Part shown: positions 36,524-49,134 of the stretch, one piece after another
Numbering within the stretch: position 1 is the first letter of the stretch
How the letters are laid out: each line of letters starts with the position of its first letter
Assembly: GCF_964340395.1 (NCBI RefSeq)
Contig: NC_135555.1
Coordinates: forward strand, 27,554,725-27,618,724
From: Glandiceps talaboti
Taxonomy: Eukaryota > Hemichordata > Enteropneusta > Spengelidae
Reading direction: 5' to 3'
Length of the DNA: 64,000 bases
The notes under the pieces: generated by a model
What the model was told of the DNA's origin: nothing
The model's database searches: none
What the model saw: the letters and a program-made list of their open reading frames with translations, nothing else
Program-made: the position numbers and the translations under genes

Positions 36524-37431
36524 CATAGAGGAGCTTCAAATGATTTATAGTAGAACCCCTTTCATGAAATGAAGTCATCCAAATGACGCACAAACTTCAT
36601 GTTATCCCACAAAAGTCCGGGACAGAAGTTACCGAATTTGTCCACTGAGCAAGTGAATAACAAAGGTTTCATCATTTTGCCAACCTCAGTTATTCCATGA
36701 TAGCAATCACTGACTGTCATCTTGGTTTTTCCAATGACTTACACAGGGTTGATGATACCAATCCTTCTGCATTGCTTTCTGCAATATGCTGGTCATGTAG
36801 AGTTGACTTCAACCTCAGATGTGTACACTCGTGTTGAAGTTTCAAACAAATGTAAACATACTTTCGTAGTGGCTCATTCCATTTTGGGTGTGTGGATTGC
36901 TTGTTAAACACATAACACAAATGCATTCCAAATCTAAGCATTTATGCTGCTTATTATCATTTACTTTCTAATATATAAAACATTACATGATCAAAAATAC
37001 ACACCACTTGTTTCATTTTTCTCCTTACATGTAATTTAGGTGTAACTAAAAATAATGTGCTAAGACCAACCTAGAGAGAAATGGTATGCACCAAGGCATT
37101 TCCTAGTTTTGCTGCTAGACATTGGGCTTTCTTTCGATACTATAAACGAACAAAGTTCGCAGTGAGGGCTTGCCCGAACAGTCTAGCAAATGTCATTTTC
37201 AGACCTGACATTCCATTTAGATTACGTTAAGCGGTGGGTTGGGCCATGTATGCATATATATACTTTAATATATTCAATCTCTGCATGCAGGTGTTGACAA
37301 ACACATTTACGTCATTACTATGTCTTATCGGTTTATGGTAATTGTGAGTTTGATGAGTGTGTAGACGTTGTCATTCACACATTTCAGTTAACGCATTGTG
37401 GTTATTTTTACAAGCCCCTCCTTAAGATGAA
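36524..37431. other. Intron, repeats of unknown type
   Basis: The stretch at 36950-37110 resembles 43405-43560; both end with AGAGAGAAATGGTATGC.CCAAGGCA. A segment at about 37125-37200 has TTTCGATACTATAAACGAAC and CAGTCTAGCAAATGTC. No coding exon was found. Confidence 0.5.
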
Positions 37432-37619
37432 TATGCATGAAAAATTAGCTATTGTCCTCTGTTTGTGCTTGTCGCTAATGCAGTTCTCTGATTGGCAGTT
37501 ATTTATATCCTGAACTGCAGAGATGACATTTGCTAGACCTTGGATGTTCCATCCTCAATAGTGATGCTCGGTCGTGTGTCGTATTTTATCGGAAGAACAT
37601 CCGAGGTCTAGCAGATATA
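37432..37619. repeat. Dispersed foldback repeat, copy 2
   Basis: This is the second copy of the family at 21222-21405. The inverted pair TTGCTAGACCTTGGATGTTCC (37527 onward) and GGAAGAACATCCGAGGTCTAG (to about 37612) is nearly perfect here and can form a stem of about 24 bp. Compared with copy 1 it has a short extra segment, CTGCAGA, near 37515. Confidence 0.8.
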
Positions 37620-37849
37620 CTAGGCATTTCCCACCATATCTTATCTGTTACTATCTGTAAACATAGGAGTTATTGTCCACACAACCTCGCAAATGAACTA
37701 CCATTTCCCAAGTAGATTTGCTGTTTGGCTACCTCTCAAATGAGCTACCATTTCCCAAGTAGATTGGCTGTGTTGCTACCCATCTTGTAAATAATTTAGA
37801 CCCGATCTGAAATGTGAATGGCTGTAAAGTTTTAAATGGACAACATGGA

Positions 37850-38285
37850 CATTGGTCAATCTTTTGAGCTATGGATTTGTGATGTGCAAAGTAGGTCTAT
37901 AAAGCTCAATTTTGATCTTGGAAAACTATATGGTGAATGGGTTGAAACTTAGTTATGAGTTTCATAGGGGTGTTATTCTGCAGTTATTGTACTGGCCCTA
38001 TCAACCATGGCCACACCCTTAGCAACAGTGAAATGATGATGCATATAAATAGGGGGTAAGTGAATAAAGAATCAAAAGAATGTTTGCGAAAATATGCCTA
38101 GCAACAAGACCACACCCATTACAACATCCAAATCATGATGGATATCATGAAAATAATAGGGATTAATAGACAAACAAATAAAAACATAAAAAATGTAGGC
38201 AAATAAGCCGAGCAACAAGACTCCACTCATAGTAACAACCAAATACAGTTATGCTACAACGCCATTGGTGCTATTTTTGATATAT
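37850..38285 (+). mobile_element. TAGCACAACTG-family fragment (3' part)
   Basis: The block contains CTATCAACCATGGCCACACC, CATTCAAAAA-like and AGCAACAAGACCACACCC phrases, and ends with TACAGTTATGCTACAACG followed by CCATTGGTGCTATTTTTG, the family 3' end. Divergence from the copy at 35243-36523 is substantial, so this is an older insertion. Confidence 0.65.
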
Positions 38286-38470
38286 GTGAATTTGACCGAA
38301 AGGCGGCCATATTTGTAGTTAAAAATCAATATATACTGCATAAATCAAAAAATATAATACACAGACACTCTATTTGAGTGGTCTACCCCCATATTATCAG
38401 ATGTGAGCTATCTTTAGAGACCTTGACATTTGACTTTGACCTTCAGTGTCAATTATCAACATCAGTCCAA
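38286..38470 (+). mobile_element. Fragment of TAGTCCCTCGAAGG-type repeat family
   Basis: The phrases GGCGGCCATATTTGTAG, TATTATCAGATGTGAGC and GACCTTGACATTTGACTTTG recur at 57840-58260 and 58850-59045. No ends are visible here. It is non-coding. Confidence 0.55.
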
Positions 38471-38913
38471 TTCCTGCCTATCATAGACACATTGTGGTAT
38501 TTACATATTGCCAATTTCTTTTCAATCATGTTTACAAGTAATAGTGAAGAAAGGAAGTATTCTTTTTGGTGCTTGTGTAACTGGTGTTTTTGCAATTCTA
38601 TTGTTGAATTTTTGATAATTGCACTGTGACATGGAACGTATACAACAATGTATACAACAATGAAATTCTGTGCGGTTGACAAAAGGTTTGACATCGGAAA
38701 TGCTGGTTTTAGCTGGATATCTATTTGTTTGTTCACAAGGGGAATTGCAGTGATACAACAAGCAAAAATATCGCTGTTGGTGAAAATATGCCTCCATATC
38801 TGCAGGGCTCTTGACCAATCAGAATGCAAGATTGGTTACAGGGACGTGACATATAAAATGTAAAACCAATTTTGAATACCTAATGTATGTAATGCTGATA
38901 ACTTAATCGATAG

Positions 38914-39091
38914 GTGACAGCCCAGGATAGAACATTCCAAGAAATTATGAAATGCTATCGTCTGCAGCCCCAAGCTGCCAGCCATGTGTATCGCAGTGTG
39001 TTACTTCGGAGTCGAAGACGCCACAGTTCTAACAGTAGTGATGGTAGTGCTAAAAATGGTACAAGCAGACATGGTTCTCCTGTTCAACCAG
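38914..39091 (+). CDS. RBL1: p107/p130-like pocket protein, exon h (pocket B)
   Basis: The exon encodes residues 466-524 plus one base of codon 525: VTAQDRTFQEIMKCYRLQPQ, AASHVYRSVLLRSRRRHSSN, then SSDGSAKNGTSRHGSPVQP. The F..IM.CYR.QPQA.S.VYRSVL stretch is the p107/p130 version of pocket B and is not found in RB1. The basic RSRRRHSS run begins the insert that splits pocket B in this class. The acceptor is TTAATCGATAG at 38903-38913, with a poor pyrimidine tract, and the donor is GTATGT at 39092. Phase is 0 in and 1 out. Confidence 0.95.
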
Positions 39092-39260
39092 GTATGTATT
39101 ATATTAATAGTTACATTGAGATGATTATTTACCACAAGAATAGTATGGTATTGATAGATTTGTATATTAACAACATAAATAGATATGTGTTTGGTTACAT
39201 ATTTAAAAAATACTGCCAATGGCAGTGTGCACAACTGAAATCCAATGTCTAACATGCACA

Positions 39261-41472
39261 TACAGTGACAGAAACACACTTCGTACAGTGACAGAAATAC
39301 ACTTCGTACAGTGACAGAAGCACACTTCATACAGTGACAGAAACACACTTCATACAGTGACAGAAACACACTTCATACAGTGACAGAAACACACTTCGTA
39401 CAGGGACAGAAACACACTTCGTACAGTGACAGAAACACACTTCATACAGTGACAGAAACACTTCATACAGTGACAGAACACACTTCATACAGTGACAGAA
39501 ATACACTTCATGCAGTGACAGAAATACACTTCATACAGTGACAGAAACACACTTCTTACAGTGACAGAAACACTTCATACAGTGACAGAAACACACTTCG
39601 TACAGTGACAGAAACACACTTTGTACAGTGACAGAAACACACTTCATACAGTGACAGGAGCACACTTCATACAGTGACAGAAACACACTTCATACAGTGA
39701 CAGAAATACACTTCGTACAGTGACAGAAATACACTTCGTACAGTGACAGAAACACTTCATACAGTGACAGAAACACACTTCGTACAGTGACAGAAACACA
39801 CTTTGTACAGTGACAGAAACACACTTTGTACAGTGACAGAAACACACTTTGTACAGTGACAGAAACACACTTCATACAGTGACAGAAACACACTTGGTAC
39901 AGTGACAGAAACACACTTCATACAGTGACAGAAACACACTTCATACAGTGACAGAAACACACTTCGTACAGGGACAGAAACACACTTCATACAGTGACAG
40001 AACACACTTCATACAGTGACAGAACACACTTCATACAGTGACAGAAATACACTTCATGCAGTGACAGAAATACACTTCATACAGTGACAGAAACACTTCA
40101 TACAGTGACAGAAGCACACTTCATACAGTGACAGAAATACACTTCATACAGTGACAGAAACACACTTCATACAGTGACAGAAACACACTTCATACAGTGA
40201 CAGAAACACACTTCATACAGTGACAGAAATACACTTCATACAGTGAAAGAAACACACTTCATACAGTGACAGAAACACACTGCATACAGTGACAGAAGCA
40301 CACTTCATATAGTGACAGAACACACTTCATATAGTGACAGAAACACTTCATACAGTGACAGAAACACTCTTCATACAGTGACAGAAACACACTGCATACA
40401 GTGACAGAAACACACTTCATACAGTGACAGAAACACACTTCATACAGTGACAGAAGCACACTTCATACAGTGACAGAAACACTTCATACAGTGACAGAAG
40501 CACACTTCATACAGTGACAGGAGCACACTTCATACAGTGACAGAAATACACTTCATACAGTGACAGAAATACACTTCGTACAGTGACAGAAACACTTCAT
40601 ACAGTGACAGAAACACACTTCGTACAGTGACAGAAACACACTTTGTACAGTGACAGAAACACACTTCATACAGTGACAGAAACACACTTAGTACAGTGAC
40701 AGAAACACACTTCATACAGTGACAGAAACACACTTCATACAGTGACAGAAGCACACTTCATACAGTGACAGAAACACTTCATACAGTGACAGAAGCACAC
40801 TTCATACAGTGACAGGAGCACACTTCATACAGTGACAGAAACACACTTCATACAGTGACAGAAATACACTTCGTACAGTGACAGAAATACACTTCGTACA
40901 GTGACAGAAACACTTCATATAGTGACAGAACACACTTCATATAGTGACAGAAACACTTCATACAGTGACAGAAACACTCTTCATACAGTGACAGAAACAC
41001 ACTGCATACAGTGACAGAAACACACTTCATACAGTGACAGAAACACACTTCATACAGTGACAGAAGCACACTTCATACAGTGACAGAAACACTTCATACA
41101 GTGACAGAAGCACACTTCATACAGTGACAGGAGCACACTTCATACAGTGACAGAAATACACTTCATACAGTGACAGAAATACACTTCGTACAGTGACAGA
41201 AACACTTCATACAGTGACAGAAACACACTTCGTACAGTGACAGAAACACACTTTGTACAGTGACAGAAACACACTTCATACAGTGACAGAAACACACTTT
41301 GTACAGTGACAGAAACACACTTTGTACAGTGACAGAAACACACTTTGTACAGTGACAGAAACACACTTCATACAGTGACAGAAACACACTTGGTACAGTG
41401 ACAGAAACACACTTCATACAGTGACAGAAACACACTTCGTACAGTGACAGAAACACACTTCATACAGTGACA
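39261..41472. repeat. 2.2-kb minisatellite, unit 23 bp
   Basis: The consensus is TACAGTGACAGAAACACACT followed by TCA, with about 96 copies. Variants include TTCGTACAG, TTTGTACAG and units shortened to about 19 bp (AGAAACACTTCA). Longer blocks recur (for example 40261-40560 resembles 40860-41160), which shows segmental duplication of the array. Because 23 is not a multiple of three, its three minus-strand frames rotate, so open frames over it are chance. Confidence 0.97.
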
Positions 41473-41700
41473 AACACTCTTCAAACATGAAAAAACCTCT
41501 ACTTAATGATGGAACATCCCATGGACTTTGGCCAAGTGATTATGTAACATTATATAACAACACCTCATAGTTCTTTTGAATGTACTTTGAAAGCCACTGA
41601 TACGATCACTTTCATTTGAGCAATTTTTCATCTGGGTACCCAAAAAAATGTCTCCATCAAATCTCAAGGGATTCGGTCTGGTGGTTTTTAGCTCAGCGTC

Positions 41701-41702
<2 letters not shown>

Positions 41703-41742
<40 letters not shown>
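41703..41742. repeat. (CA)n microsatellite
   Basis: About 19 CA dinucleotides follow 'agctcagcgtcattta'. The flanking sequence (41560-41700) resembles the interiors of the other dispersed elements but was not delimited. Confidence 0.95.
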
Positions 41743-41743
<1 letters not shown>

Positions 41744-42267
41744 GTTCTGCTGAGGCCACGGCCTTGCGACATTGGCCCCCTAAAATTACAAATGACGCAA
41801 TAATTTTCCCACCTTGCATTGGATGGGCACATTCACTTTATGGCAGACATCAAAATTACTTAAGTCCAGGACCAATCCCTGGCATCAATCCCACAAAAAG
41901 TATACTGACTCCGTAAGGGATAGCATTGTTGCCATCATATAAGATAGAGTGACAACGCACAGTTCTATGTATAAAATGAATTGTTAACATAAAAAATGCA
42001 ACAAAAAGATCAACTTTGATAAACTTAATCTACAATTGAATGATTAGATGGCGAAGACAAAATGCTGAAGTTGACTTTTTTTCCCATTTTATCTACCATG
42101 CACTATTGCGACCTCTGACCTATTCACTGACATGTACAAAACACTGAACTTACTACAGGAAATTGGGACATCTATCTGCCACAGAAGCCTTAGTAAACCA
42201 AATTTATGGGACAGGTTGTGATTTTCATTATGTTGATGGGTTAGATTATAGAAACACCAGATTTAAA

Positions 42268-42870
42268 CTGAATGCCTCCCGTAAGGGAATCACTAATTAT
42301 GCAAATAACTCATTAAACTAAAAAAAACTATGGTAACAGGCTTTGTTTTTTGGACAAGCGTGCTTTCTTAGGTAAATGTATGTAAGAGTGTATGATACTG
42401 CTTAATGCAGTCTTAAGATATAGCCTAATTACCGAAAATCATTAATTATGCAAATTATTCATTAACACTGTAAGGTACATCAACTAACTTTATAGGACAT
42501 ACACAATTTGTTATGGTTAATGTATGTACTGAATTGTATTGAAATTGAAGCATGCAGTCGTAAGATATAGCCTAATTACCAAAAATAATTAATTATGCAA
42601 ATTATTCATTAACGCTGTAAGATACATCAGCGAATTTTATAGGACAAATGTATGTTGTTATGTTTAACGAATATACTAAATTATATTGAAATTGAAGTAT
42701 GCAGTCTTAAGATATTGCGTAATTAGTTTATTTCATTAATATGCAAATTTCTCTAATTAAACATTAACAGATCTGGCTCAAAACCTAATCAGGTCTAGCT
42801 ATTACCCTAAAGATTATATATCTCAAATTTCATTACAATTGACCAAGCCGATTTTCAGAAAAATGATGAC

Positions 42871-42905
<35 letters not shown>

Positions 42906-43030
42906 CACAGACAAACATTCCCCTTTTAATACTTTTTCGGAATCAAAATACACATGTACTCATTTTTACCTCCCGTAAGGGTACGGGAGGTAAAAATGAG
43001 TACATGTGTATTTTGATTCCGAAAAAGTGT
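42268..43030 (+). mobile_element. CCTCCCGTAAGGG-family element
   Basis: The sequence opens with GCCTCCCGTAAGGGAATCAC. It contains three divergent tandem units of about 120 bp (AAGATATAGCCTAATTACC, AATTATGCAAATTATTCATT), then a (GACA)n tract at 42871-42910, and closes with a palindrome on TACCTCCCGTA. A related copy lies at 46972-47768. The tandem core, microsatellite and terminal inverted words again suggest a non-autonomous DNA or Helentron-type element. Confidence 0.6.
42932..43027. repeat. Perfect 45-bp inverted repeat with 6-nt loop
   Basis: The left arm 42932-42976 and right arm 42983-43027 are exact reverse complements over 45 bases. They are separated by AAGGGT. The arm begins CTTTTTCGGAATCAAAATAC and ends ATTTTTACCTCCCGT. 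The structure would extrude as a long hairpin. A second, imperfect copy is at 43248-43343. Confidence 0.95.
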
Positions 43031-43247
43031 GTTAGGAGATCGTGTTGCATGATGTTGACAGTGACAGTGACACATGTGAATGTTTGGCGCTGAATCAATG
43101 AGTGATCACTGGCATGGCAACTATAGGCAGCCGATGCATGTGTTCCCGGTCAGACATGAAGAATGAACTTGATATGTAAATGATACTGCTTAATGCAGTC
43201 TTAATGATTTTCAGACAGACACACAGTCAAACATTCCCCTTTTAATA

Positions 43248-43343
43248 CTTTTTCGGAATCAAAATACACATGTACTCATTTTTACCTCCCATAAGGGTAC
43301 AGGAGGTAAAAATGAGTACATGTGTAATTTGGTTCCGAAAAAG
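43248..43343. repeat. Second copy of the 45-bp inverted repeat, four mismatches
   Basis: It has the same layout as 42932-43027 with arms of 45 bases and a 6-base loop, but the arms differ at about four positions. The sequence just outside (GTGTGTTAGGAGATCGTGTT) is also shared between the two copies, so the duplicated unit is larger than the palindrome. Confidence 0.9.
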
Positions 43344-43559
43344 TGTGTTAGGAGATCGTGTTGCATGATGTTGACAGTGACAGTGACACAAATGCTCTCA
43401 AATCTGCTATTTATTATTATTTACTTTGTAAAAGATAAAACGTCATACGATAAAAAATACACACGGTCACCATCCATTTCAGTTTCCCTTAAATTAAAAA
43501 ATAACATGCTATGACCCAACCCTAGAGAGAAATGGTATGCGCCAAGGCACGTCCCTCAA

Positions 43560-44150
43560 ATCTTATCTGTTACTATCTATAAACACAGGAAGTCATTCTG
43601 ATTGTGTCTAGGATTTGCTAAGGGCTTCGATAAACGACGTAAATTTTCATCCTTCCACTAAATTGAGGTATCATAGTATTGAATGACTTGTTGTAAAATA
43701 CTATTACATTCGCGAATAGTGGTGGGAGAATGATTTTATTCCGTATATTTTCCTAAGTTTGGTATCATTTTGCAATCGCAACTGTGTGACATGGAAAAGA
43801 CAATGAAACAGTCATGAAATCAATAGAGTGTTGCGTTTGAGTAGATGTTATGGCGTTTGATCACATCTAAGCTACATGTATTTTGTTTATTTTACCAAGC
43901 CATTGTCATTGCATGTTCTTGGACAGCGGTATCAAACTAAGTCAAAGGTCACAATCTTTTGTCACACGATGTATTTCTTACGAAGAGTTCATAGAAGTTT
44001 TGTAGTCTGAAAATCATTATGACCATTACAAAGATGTCTTTGACTAAATTTCACGTCATTTCTGTCATCATCTCGAAAAATGTAGCCGGAGAAATGACAA
44101 GAGTAGGCGGGTACTTTCTCCGGCGTTCGGCATATAATGAAACCCCTGGA
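43560..44150. other. Intron, no gene recognised
   Basis: No exon or clear family repeat was recognised. The minus-strand open frame at 43989-44258 overlaps a HINE-like fragment and has no known domain. Confidence 0.5.
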
Positions 44151-45294
44151 TATGATCAGTGATATGCAAATTAGGGCTAACAAATGTGTCTTTTTGGTCA
44201 AAAATCTAGCATTCCAAAACCACTGAGCACATTGGGCTGAAATTTGATGGGAATGCATCTAGGGATGTATGGATGAAGAAATAGTAAGCATAGAATGATT
44301 CCATGACTGATATGCAAATTAGGTGTGAACATGTGAATTTTTGGTCGAAAACTTATATCTCAAAAAGTACTTGGTCAATGAGTCTGAAACTTGGTGAGAT
44401 GTTTCTGAAAGTGTTATTCTGCAGAAATTGGCCCCATCAACCATGACCACGCCCTTAGCAACAACCAAATGGCAGTATATTTTGGTTAAATAACAACATC
44501 ATCTCTAAGGCAAGTGAGTAAACATTCAAAACATGTATGCAAATACCCTAGCAACCACGACTACACCCATAGCAACAGCCAAACGGTGATGTATTTCACA
44601 GATAACTAGGATTAATAGACAATTGAATAAACATTCAAAAAATGTATGTAAATGTGCCTAGCAACAAGACCACGCCCATAGCAACAGTCAAATGATCATG
44701 TATATTGCGAAGATAACAGGGATTAATAGACAATTAAATAAACATTCAAAAATATATGTACATTTGCCTAGCAACAAGACTACGCCCATAGCAACAGCCA
44801 AATAATCATGTATGTTGCAAAGATAACAACAGTTGAAAGATATATGAATAAACATTCAAAAAATGTATGCAAATGTGCCTAGCAACAAGACCATTCTCAT
44901 AGCAACAGCCAAATGATCACATATATTGTGAAGATAACAAGAGGGTTAATAGACAAATGAGTAAACATTTAAAAATGTATGCAAATATGCCAAGCAACAA
45001 GACCACACCCATAGCAACAGCCAAATGATCACGTATATTGCAAACATAATGTGAGGAATTCATACACAAGTGAATAAAAACATACAAAAATGTATGCAAA
45101 TATATCTAACAACATGACCACGCCCATAGCAACAGCCAAATGATAGCATATATCGCAAAGATAGCAAAACGGTTGGATAGGCAACTGGATAGTCATTCAA
45201 CAAATGAACACTTATTGTTAGCATGGACTTACATATGAATGAACTTTTTTAAGAACTGCACAGTTGTGCTACAACACCATTGGCAGTATTTTTA
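44151..45294 (+). mobile_element. TAGCACAACTG-family element, 5'-truncated
   Basis: The copy starts within the body of the family (GATATGCAAATTAGGGC). It carries about seven tandem units of 90-100 bp with CCTAGCAACAAGACCACGCC, and ends with CACAGTTGTGCTACAACACC then ATTGGCAGTATTTTT. It is very similar to 35243-36523 but lacks the 5' TAGCACAACTG end and microsatellite. It has two more tandem units than that copy. Confidence 0.75.
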
Positions 45295-45869
45295 AATTCA
45301 GGAAGATTTTTTTTCAAAATGTTGTTTTTTCTTAAACTCTTGTCATGAATTTGAAGAGCAGCATAACAGTTCTAAAAGTGAAACAAGTGGTTACAAGATT
45401 AGGATTTCTCAAAAATTTTATTCAATCGTGTGTTCACTAATTTTTGAAGTTGTTCTATGTCCTTGTCTGAAAAAAGGAATCATAAATTTGAGCACTGGTA
45501 TTCATTAGTATTCAGATTAAAAATTGTGACGAGCTGGCTGTCCAATCTTTCTAAACAATATATAATATACACTGTAGGAATAACTTAAAATTACATAATC
45601 TTAATTGCCTTCTTTTTCCATGGTGTAATGTGTAGTACACAATTTTCAAAAAACAGCTTACTGGGAACTGTTATTATGAATGGGATTTTTTTATGAAGTT
45701 AGGTAATAATCTATGTGTAATGGAATATCTCAGACCATGGTATCTCTATAGTGGTCTGAGGTAATATATAATTTCATAGACAATAAACAATTGACCCCAC
45801 TCCCTGTCAAATGACCCCACTTTTTGCAACCAAGGGGCCTTTGTCCCCACTAGTTGGAAACCTTGGCAG

Positions 45870-46062
45870 AACACACACACACACACACACGCACACATAC
45901 ATAGCATAGTTACATATATACAGACAAACACACATATACATACATACACATACATACATACATACATACATACATACATACATACATACATACATACATA
46001 CATACATACATACATACATACATACATACATACATACATGTGTGTGTGTGTGTGTGTGTGTG
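45870..46062. repeat. (CA)n, (CATA)n and (GT)n microsatellites
   Basis: A short CA run (45872-45892) precedes about 27 CATA units (45915-46038) and a GT run (46039-46062). The minus-strand open frames with repeating MYVC are products of the tetranucleotide. Confidence 0.96.
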
Positions 46063-46469
46063 TGAACGACTCATAGTCAACAACGACTCAAAGTCAACAA
46101 CAACCAGATAGATTGAGTATTTAGCTGAGATTTTACTTACAAGGTGTGTAGATGAAAAATCTTTCAAATCAAAATGATGAGATGATTGAAATGCAAGATG
46201 TGCCCAAAAGAGTGATGTTTGATCTGATCAATTCCCTTTTCAGTGTACCTTCTTGTATGTTATATAATCATTCTGTCAAAGTCCATTGTCACTCCCAGTT
46301 CAAAGTCCACTTCTCACAATAGAAAGTGTCAACACAGTAAAATATGTGTGAGAGAGTGTTATTTTTGGGTCTATTTACTAGATGTATAATGTCAAGATTC
46401 TTCAAGTTACTACTGATAATTGACTGATCACAGTATAGCACGAGACTTTTAAAAAGTGTTACAAGTGGT

Positions 46470-46972
46470 AACAGTCAACTAACGTGTTTTCACTGCTTGT
46501 CACAATCATTTGTAGGATCCATATCAAGTGTAAAAGTACAACTGATAACAGTCAACTAACGTGTTTTCACTGCTTGTCACAATCATTTGTAGGATCCATA
46601 TCAAGTGTAAAAGTACAACTGATAACAGTCAACTAATGTGTTTTCACTGCTTGTCACAATCATTTGTAGGATCCATATCAAGTGTAAAAGTACAACTGAT
46701 AACAGTCAACTAATGTGTTTTCACTGCTTGTCACAATCATTTGTAGGATCCATATCAAGTGTAAAGTACAACTGATAACAGTCAACTAATGTGTTTTCAC
46801 TGCTTGTCACAATCATTTGTAGGATCCATATCAAGTGTAAAAGTACAACTGATAACAGTCAACTAACGTGTTTTCACTGCTTGTTACAATAAATTTTAGC
46901 ATCTATATCAAGTGTAAAAGTCCAACTGTTAATAGTCTACTAACGCATTTTCACTGCTTGTCACAATCATTG
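46470..46972. repeat. 77-bp tandem repeat, about six and a half copies
   Basis: The unit contains ACAGTCAACTAACGTGTTTT, CACTGCTTGTCACAATC and GTAGGATCCATATCAAG. The middle copies are nearly identical and the last is degenerate. It sits in the long intron between exons h and i. Confidence 0.94.
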
Positions 46973-47640
46973 TACTAAATTATACTGAAATTGAAGTAAG
47001 ATATAGCCTAATTACCTATCTAAGAATCTTAAGATATAGCCTAATTACCGAAACTCATTAATTACACAAATTATTCATTAATACTATAAGGTACATCAAC
47101 TAACTTTATAGGACATACACAATTTGTTATGGTTAATGTATGTACTGAATTGTATTGAAATTGAAGTATGCAGTTGTAAGATATAGCCTAATTACCAAGA
47201 ATTATTAATGATGCAAATTATTCAGTAACACTGAAAGGTACATCAACAAGCTTTACATGACATATGCGATTGTTATGGTCGGCGTATCATTTGTACTGAA
47301 TTATATTGAAATTGAAGTATGTATTCTTAAGATATGGCCTAGTTACCAAAATTCATTAATTATGCAAATTATTCATTAACACTATAAGGTACGTCGACAA
47401 ACTTGGTAGGACAAATGTATGTTATGTTTAACGAATACACTAAATTACATTGAAATTGAAGTATGCAGTCTTAAAATATTGCTTAATTAGTTGATTTCAT
47501 TGATATGCAAATTTCCCTAATTAACATGAACAGATCTCTCTCAAAAAATAATCAGGTCTAGCCATTACCTCAAACATTATATGTACTAAATTTCATTATA
47601 ATTGAGCCAGCCGTTTTTTAAGAAAATGGTGACACAAACA

Positions 47641-47703
<63 letters not shown>

Positions 47704-47768
47704 GGACACATGACAGACACATAGACAGACATCTCCCTTTTAATACCTCCCGTACCCTTATGTGAGGT
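46973..47768 (+). mobile_element. CCTCCCGTAAGGG-family element, second copy
   Basis: It has the same tandem core as 42268-42930 (AAGATATAGCCTAATTACC, TTATGCAAATTATTCATTAA), followed by a long (CA)n tract at 47640-47700. It ends in TTTTAATACCTCCCGTACCC then TTATGTGAGGTAAAAA. It lies about 160 bases upstream of exon i. Confidence 0.65.
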
Positions 47769-47930
47769 AAAAACTACTTGGTAGATCTACAAACCATTAA
47801 AAAGAATACCTTTATAAAATAACAACTTGGATTTCAATATCAGTTGTGCACAATGACAATGGCACTATTTTTTTGTAATTTAACGGAACTGATTATATGT
47901 CAGTTTCAAAAATAGCTCATGTTTTGATAG

Positions 47931-48088
47931 GTGGCAATGGCTGTTGTAGCCCTGTACAGATCCGCTCTACAAGTACTCTTCCTGTACCACAACCAAATAG
48001 TGCACCACCTACTCCAACTAGACTAGCTGGTACTGGCTCTAGTTTTGATGATGAAGACAGGGGAGATCTGATCAAGTTTTACAACTCA
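47931..48088 (+). CDS. RBL1: p107/p130-like pocket protein, exon i (pocket B insert)
   Basis: The exon encodes residues 525-577, with GGNGCCSPVQIRSTSTLP, VPQPNSAPPTPTRLAGTG, then SSFDDEDRGDLIKFYNS. The STLPVPQP.SAPPTPTRL stretch is the conserved pocket B insert of p107/p130 and carries proline-directed sites. The Tyr and Asn in FYNS (575-576) align with Tyr756 and Asn757 of human RB1, completing the LxCxE cleft with exon g. The acceptor is GTTTTGATAG at 47921-47930 and the donor is GTGAGT at 48089. Phase is 1 in and 0 out. Confidence 0.95.
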
Positions 48089-48184
48089 GTGAGTCTCTAT
48101 TCTTTACTTCCTGTTGAAATATTGTCATACTACTAGGGAAAACAAACCATCGGCAGATTAGAATAGATACAAACTGAAAGAAGA

Positions 48185-48327
48185 AAAGTTTTATATCACC
48201 ACAAAAATCCAAAGAGTCAATTGATCAATATCACACACTAAATAAGTTTTATATCACCACAAAAATCCAAAGAGTCAATTGATCAATATCACACACTAAA
48301 TAAGTTTTATTTCACCACAAAAATTAA
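48185..48327. repeat. 58-bp tandem repeat, two and a half copies
   Basis: The unit includes AAGTTTTATATCACCACAA, AAATCCAAAGAGTCAATTG and ATCAATATCACACACTAAAT. The first two copies are identical or nearly so. A GATCAATCA-rich tract follows to about 48390. Confidence 0.9.
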
Positions 48328-48629
48328 TCATTCAGTCGATCAATCACTCAACCAAATAAAAAATCATTCACTTGAGTGATCGATCAATGAATTACATGCT
48401 CACTGCACCCTGTGGCTGGACGGTTTGATACACTTATTAACATATTACAATAATAGTTTTGGATGGCTATGTTAGCTTGTCAATAATTGATCTGCCATCG
48501 TCATAAGAAGTCTGTCATAAACATCAACTTTCTTACAACTTACTTATGTCTGGGAACTTTTACCTTCAAACTATTAATGTCAGTATCTGTACACTAAAAG
48601 AGACTAAAAGAAACTTCCCACTTTCTCAG

Positions 48630-48866
48630 ATTTATGTTCGAAAAATGCAGAGTTTTGCTCTGAGGTTTGCGTCGGCCGACAATAGCAATGCTGAAGGGCG
48701 ACTAGAGGCTCCACCATTATCTCCACTGCCAGTGGTCAAATCACATCCAGTGTCTCCTAGAAGAGTTTCAAGTCGACATTCCGTATATATTTCACCCAGA
48801 AAAAACAGTACTCCTCTCAGCCCATCCAGTGGAATGATGTACTGTTTTAACAGAAGTCCTGCTAAG
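48630..48866 (+). CDS. RBL1: p107/p130-like pocket protein, exon j (end of pocket B, C-terminal region)
   Basis: The exon encodes residues 578-656, 79 whole codons, with IYVRKMQSFALRFASADN at the start, then EAPPLSPLPVVKSHPVSPRR, HSVYISPRKNSTPLSPSS and MMYCFNRSPAK. The IY.(R/K)..SFAL.F helix closes pocket B. The following Ser-Pro and Thr-Pro cluster (PPLSP, HPVSP, YISP, TPLSP, RSP) matches the CDK-phosphorylated C-terminal region of pocket proteins. The acceptor is CTTTCTCAG at 48621-48629 and the donor is GTAAGA at 48867. Confidence 0.96.
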
Positions 48867-49134
48867 GTAAGATGAAAAACACTACAACACTGTTCCAATT
48901 TGATAACTGAGGTTCAATGTCAAGTGTCAAAACATGCAGATATAGATGAAGGTAACGCTGCAATATATTACTGCAGCATGATTGATTGATTGAATGATTG
49001 ATTGATTAATTGACAGCACAATGGGTATCTTGTAATAATACCTTTTCAGTGTTCTCCATGGGGGGCCTTTTGGAAGGGCAACCCTCCCTATTGTTAGACA
49101 GTACATTTGAACTGACATAACTTGTTGTGGCTAC

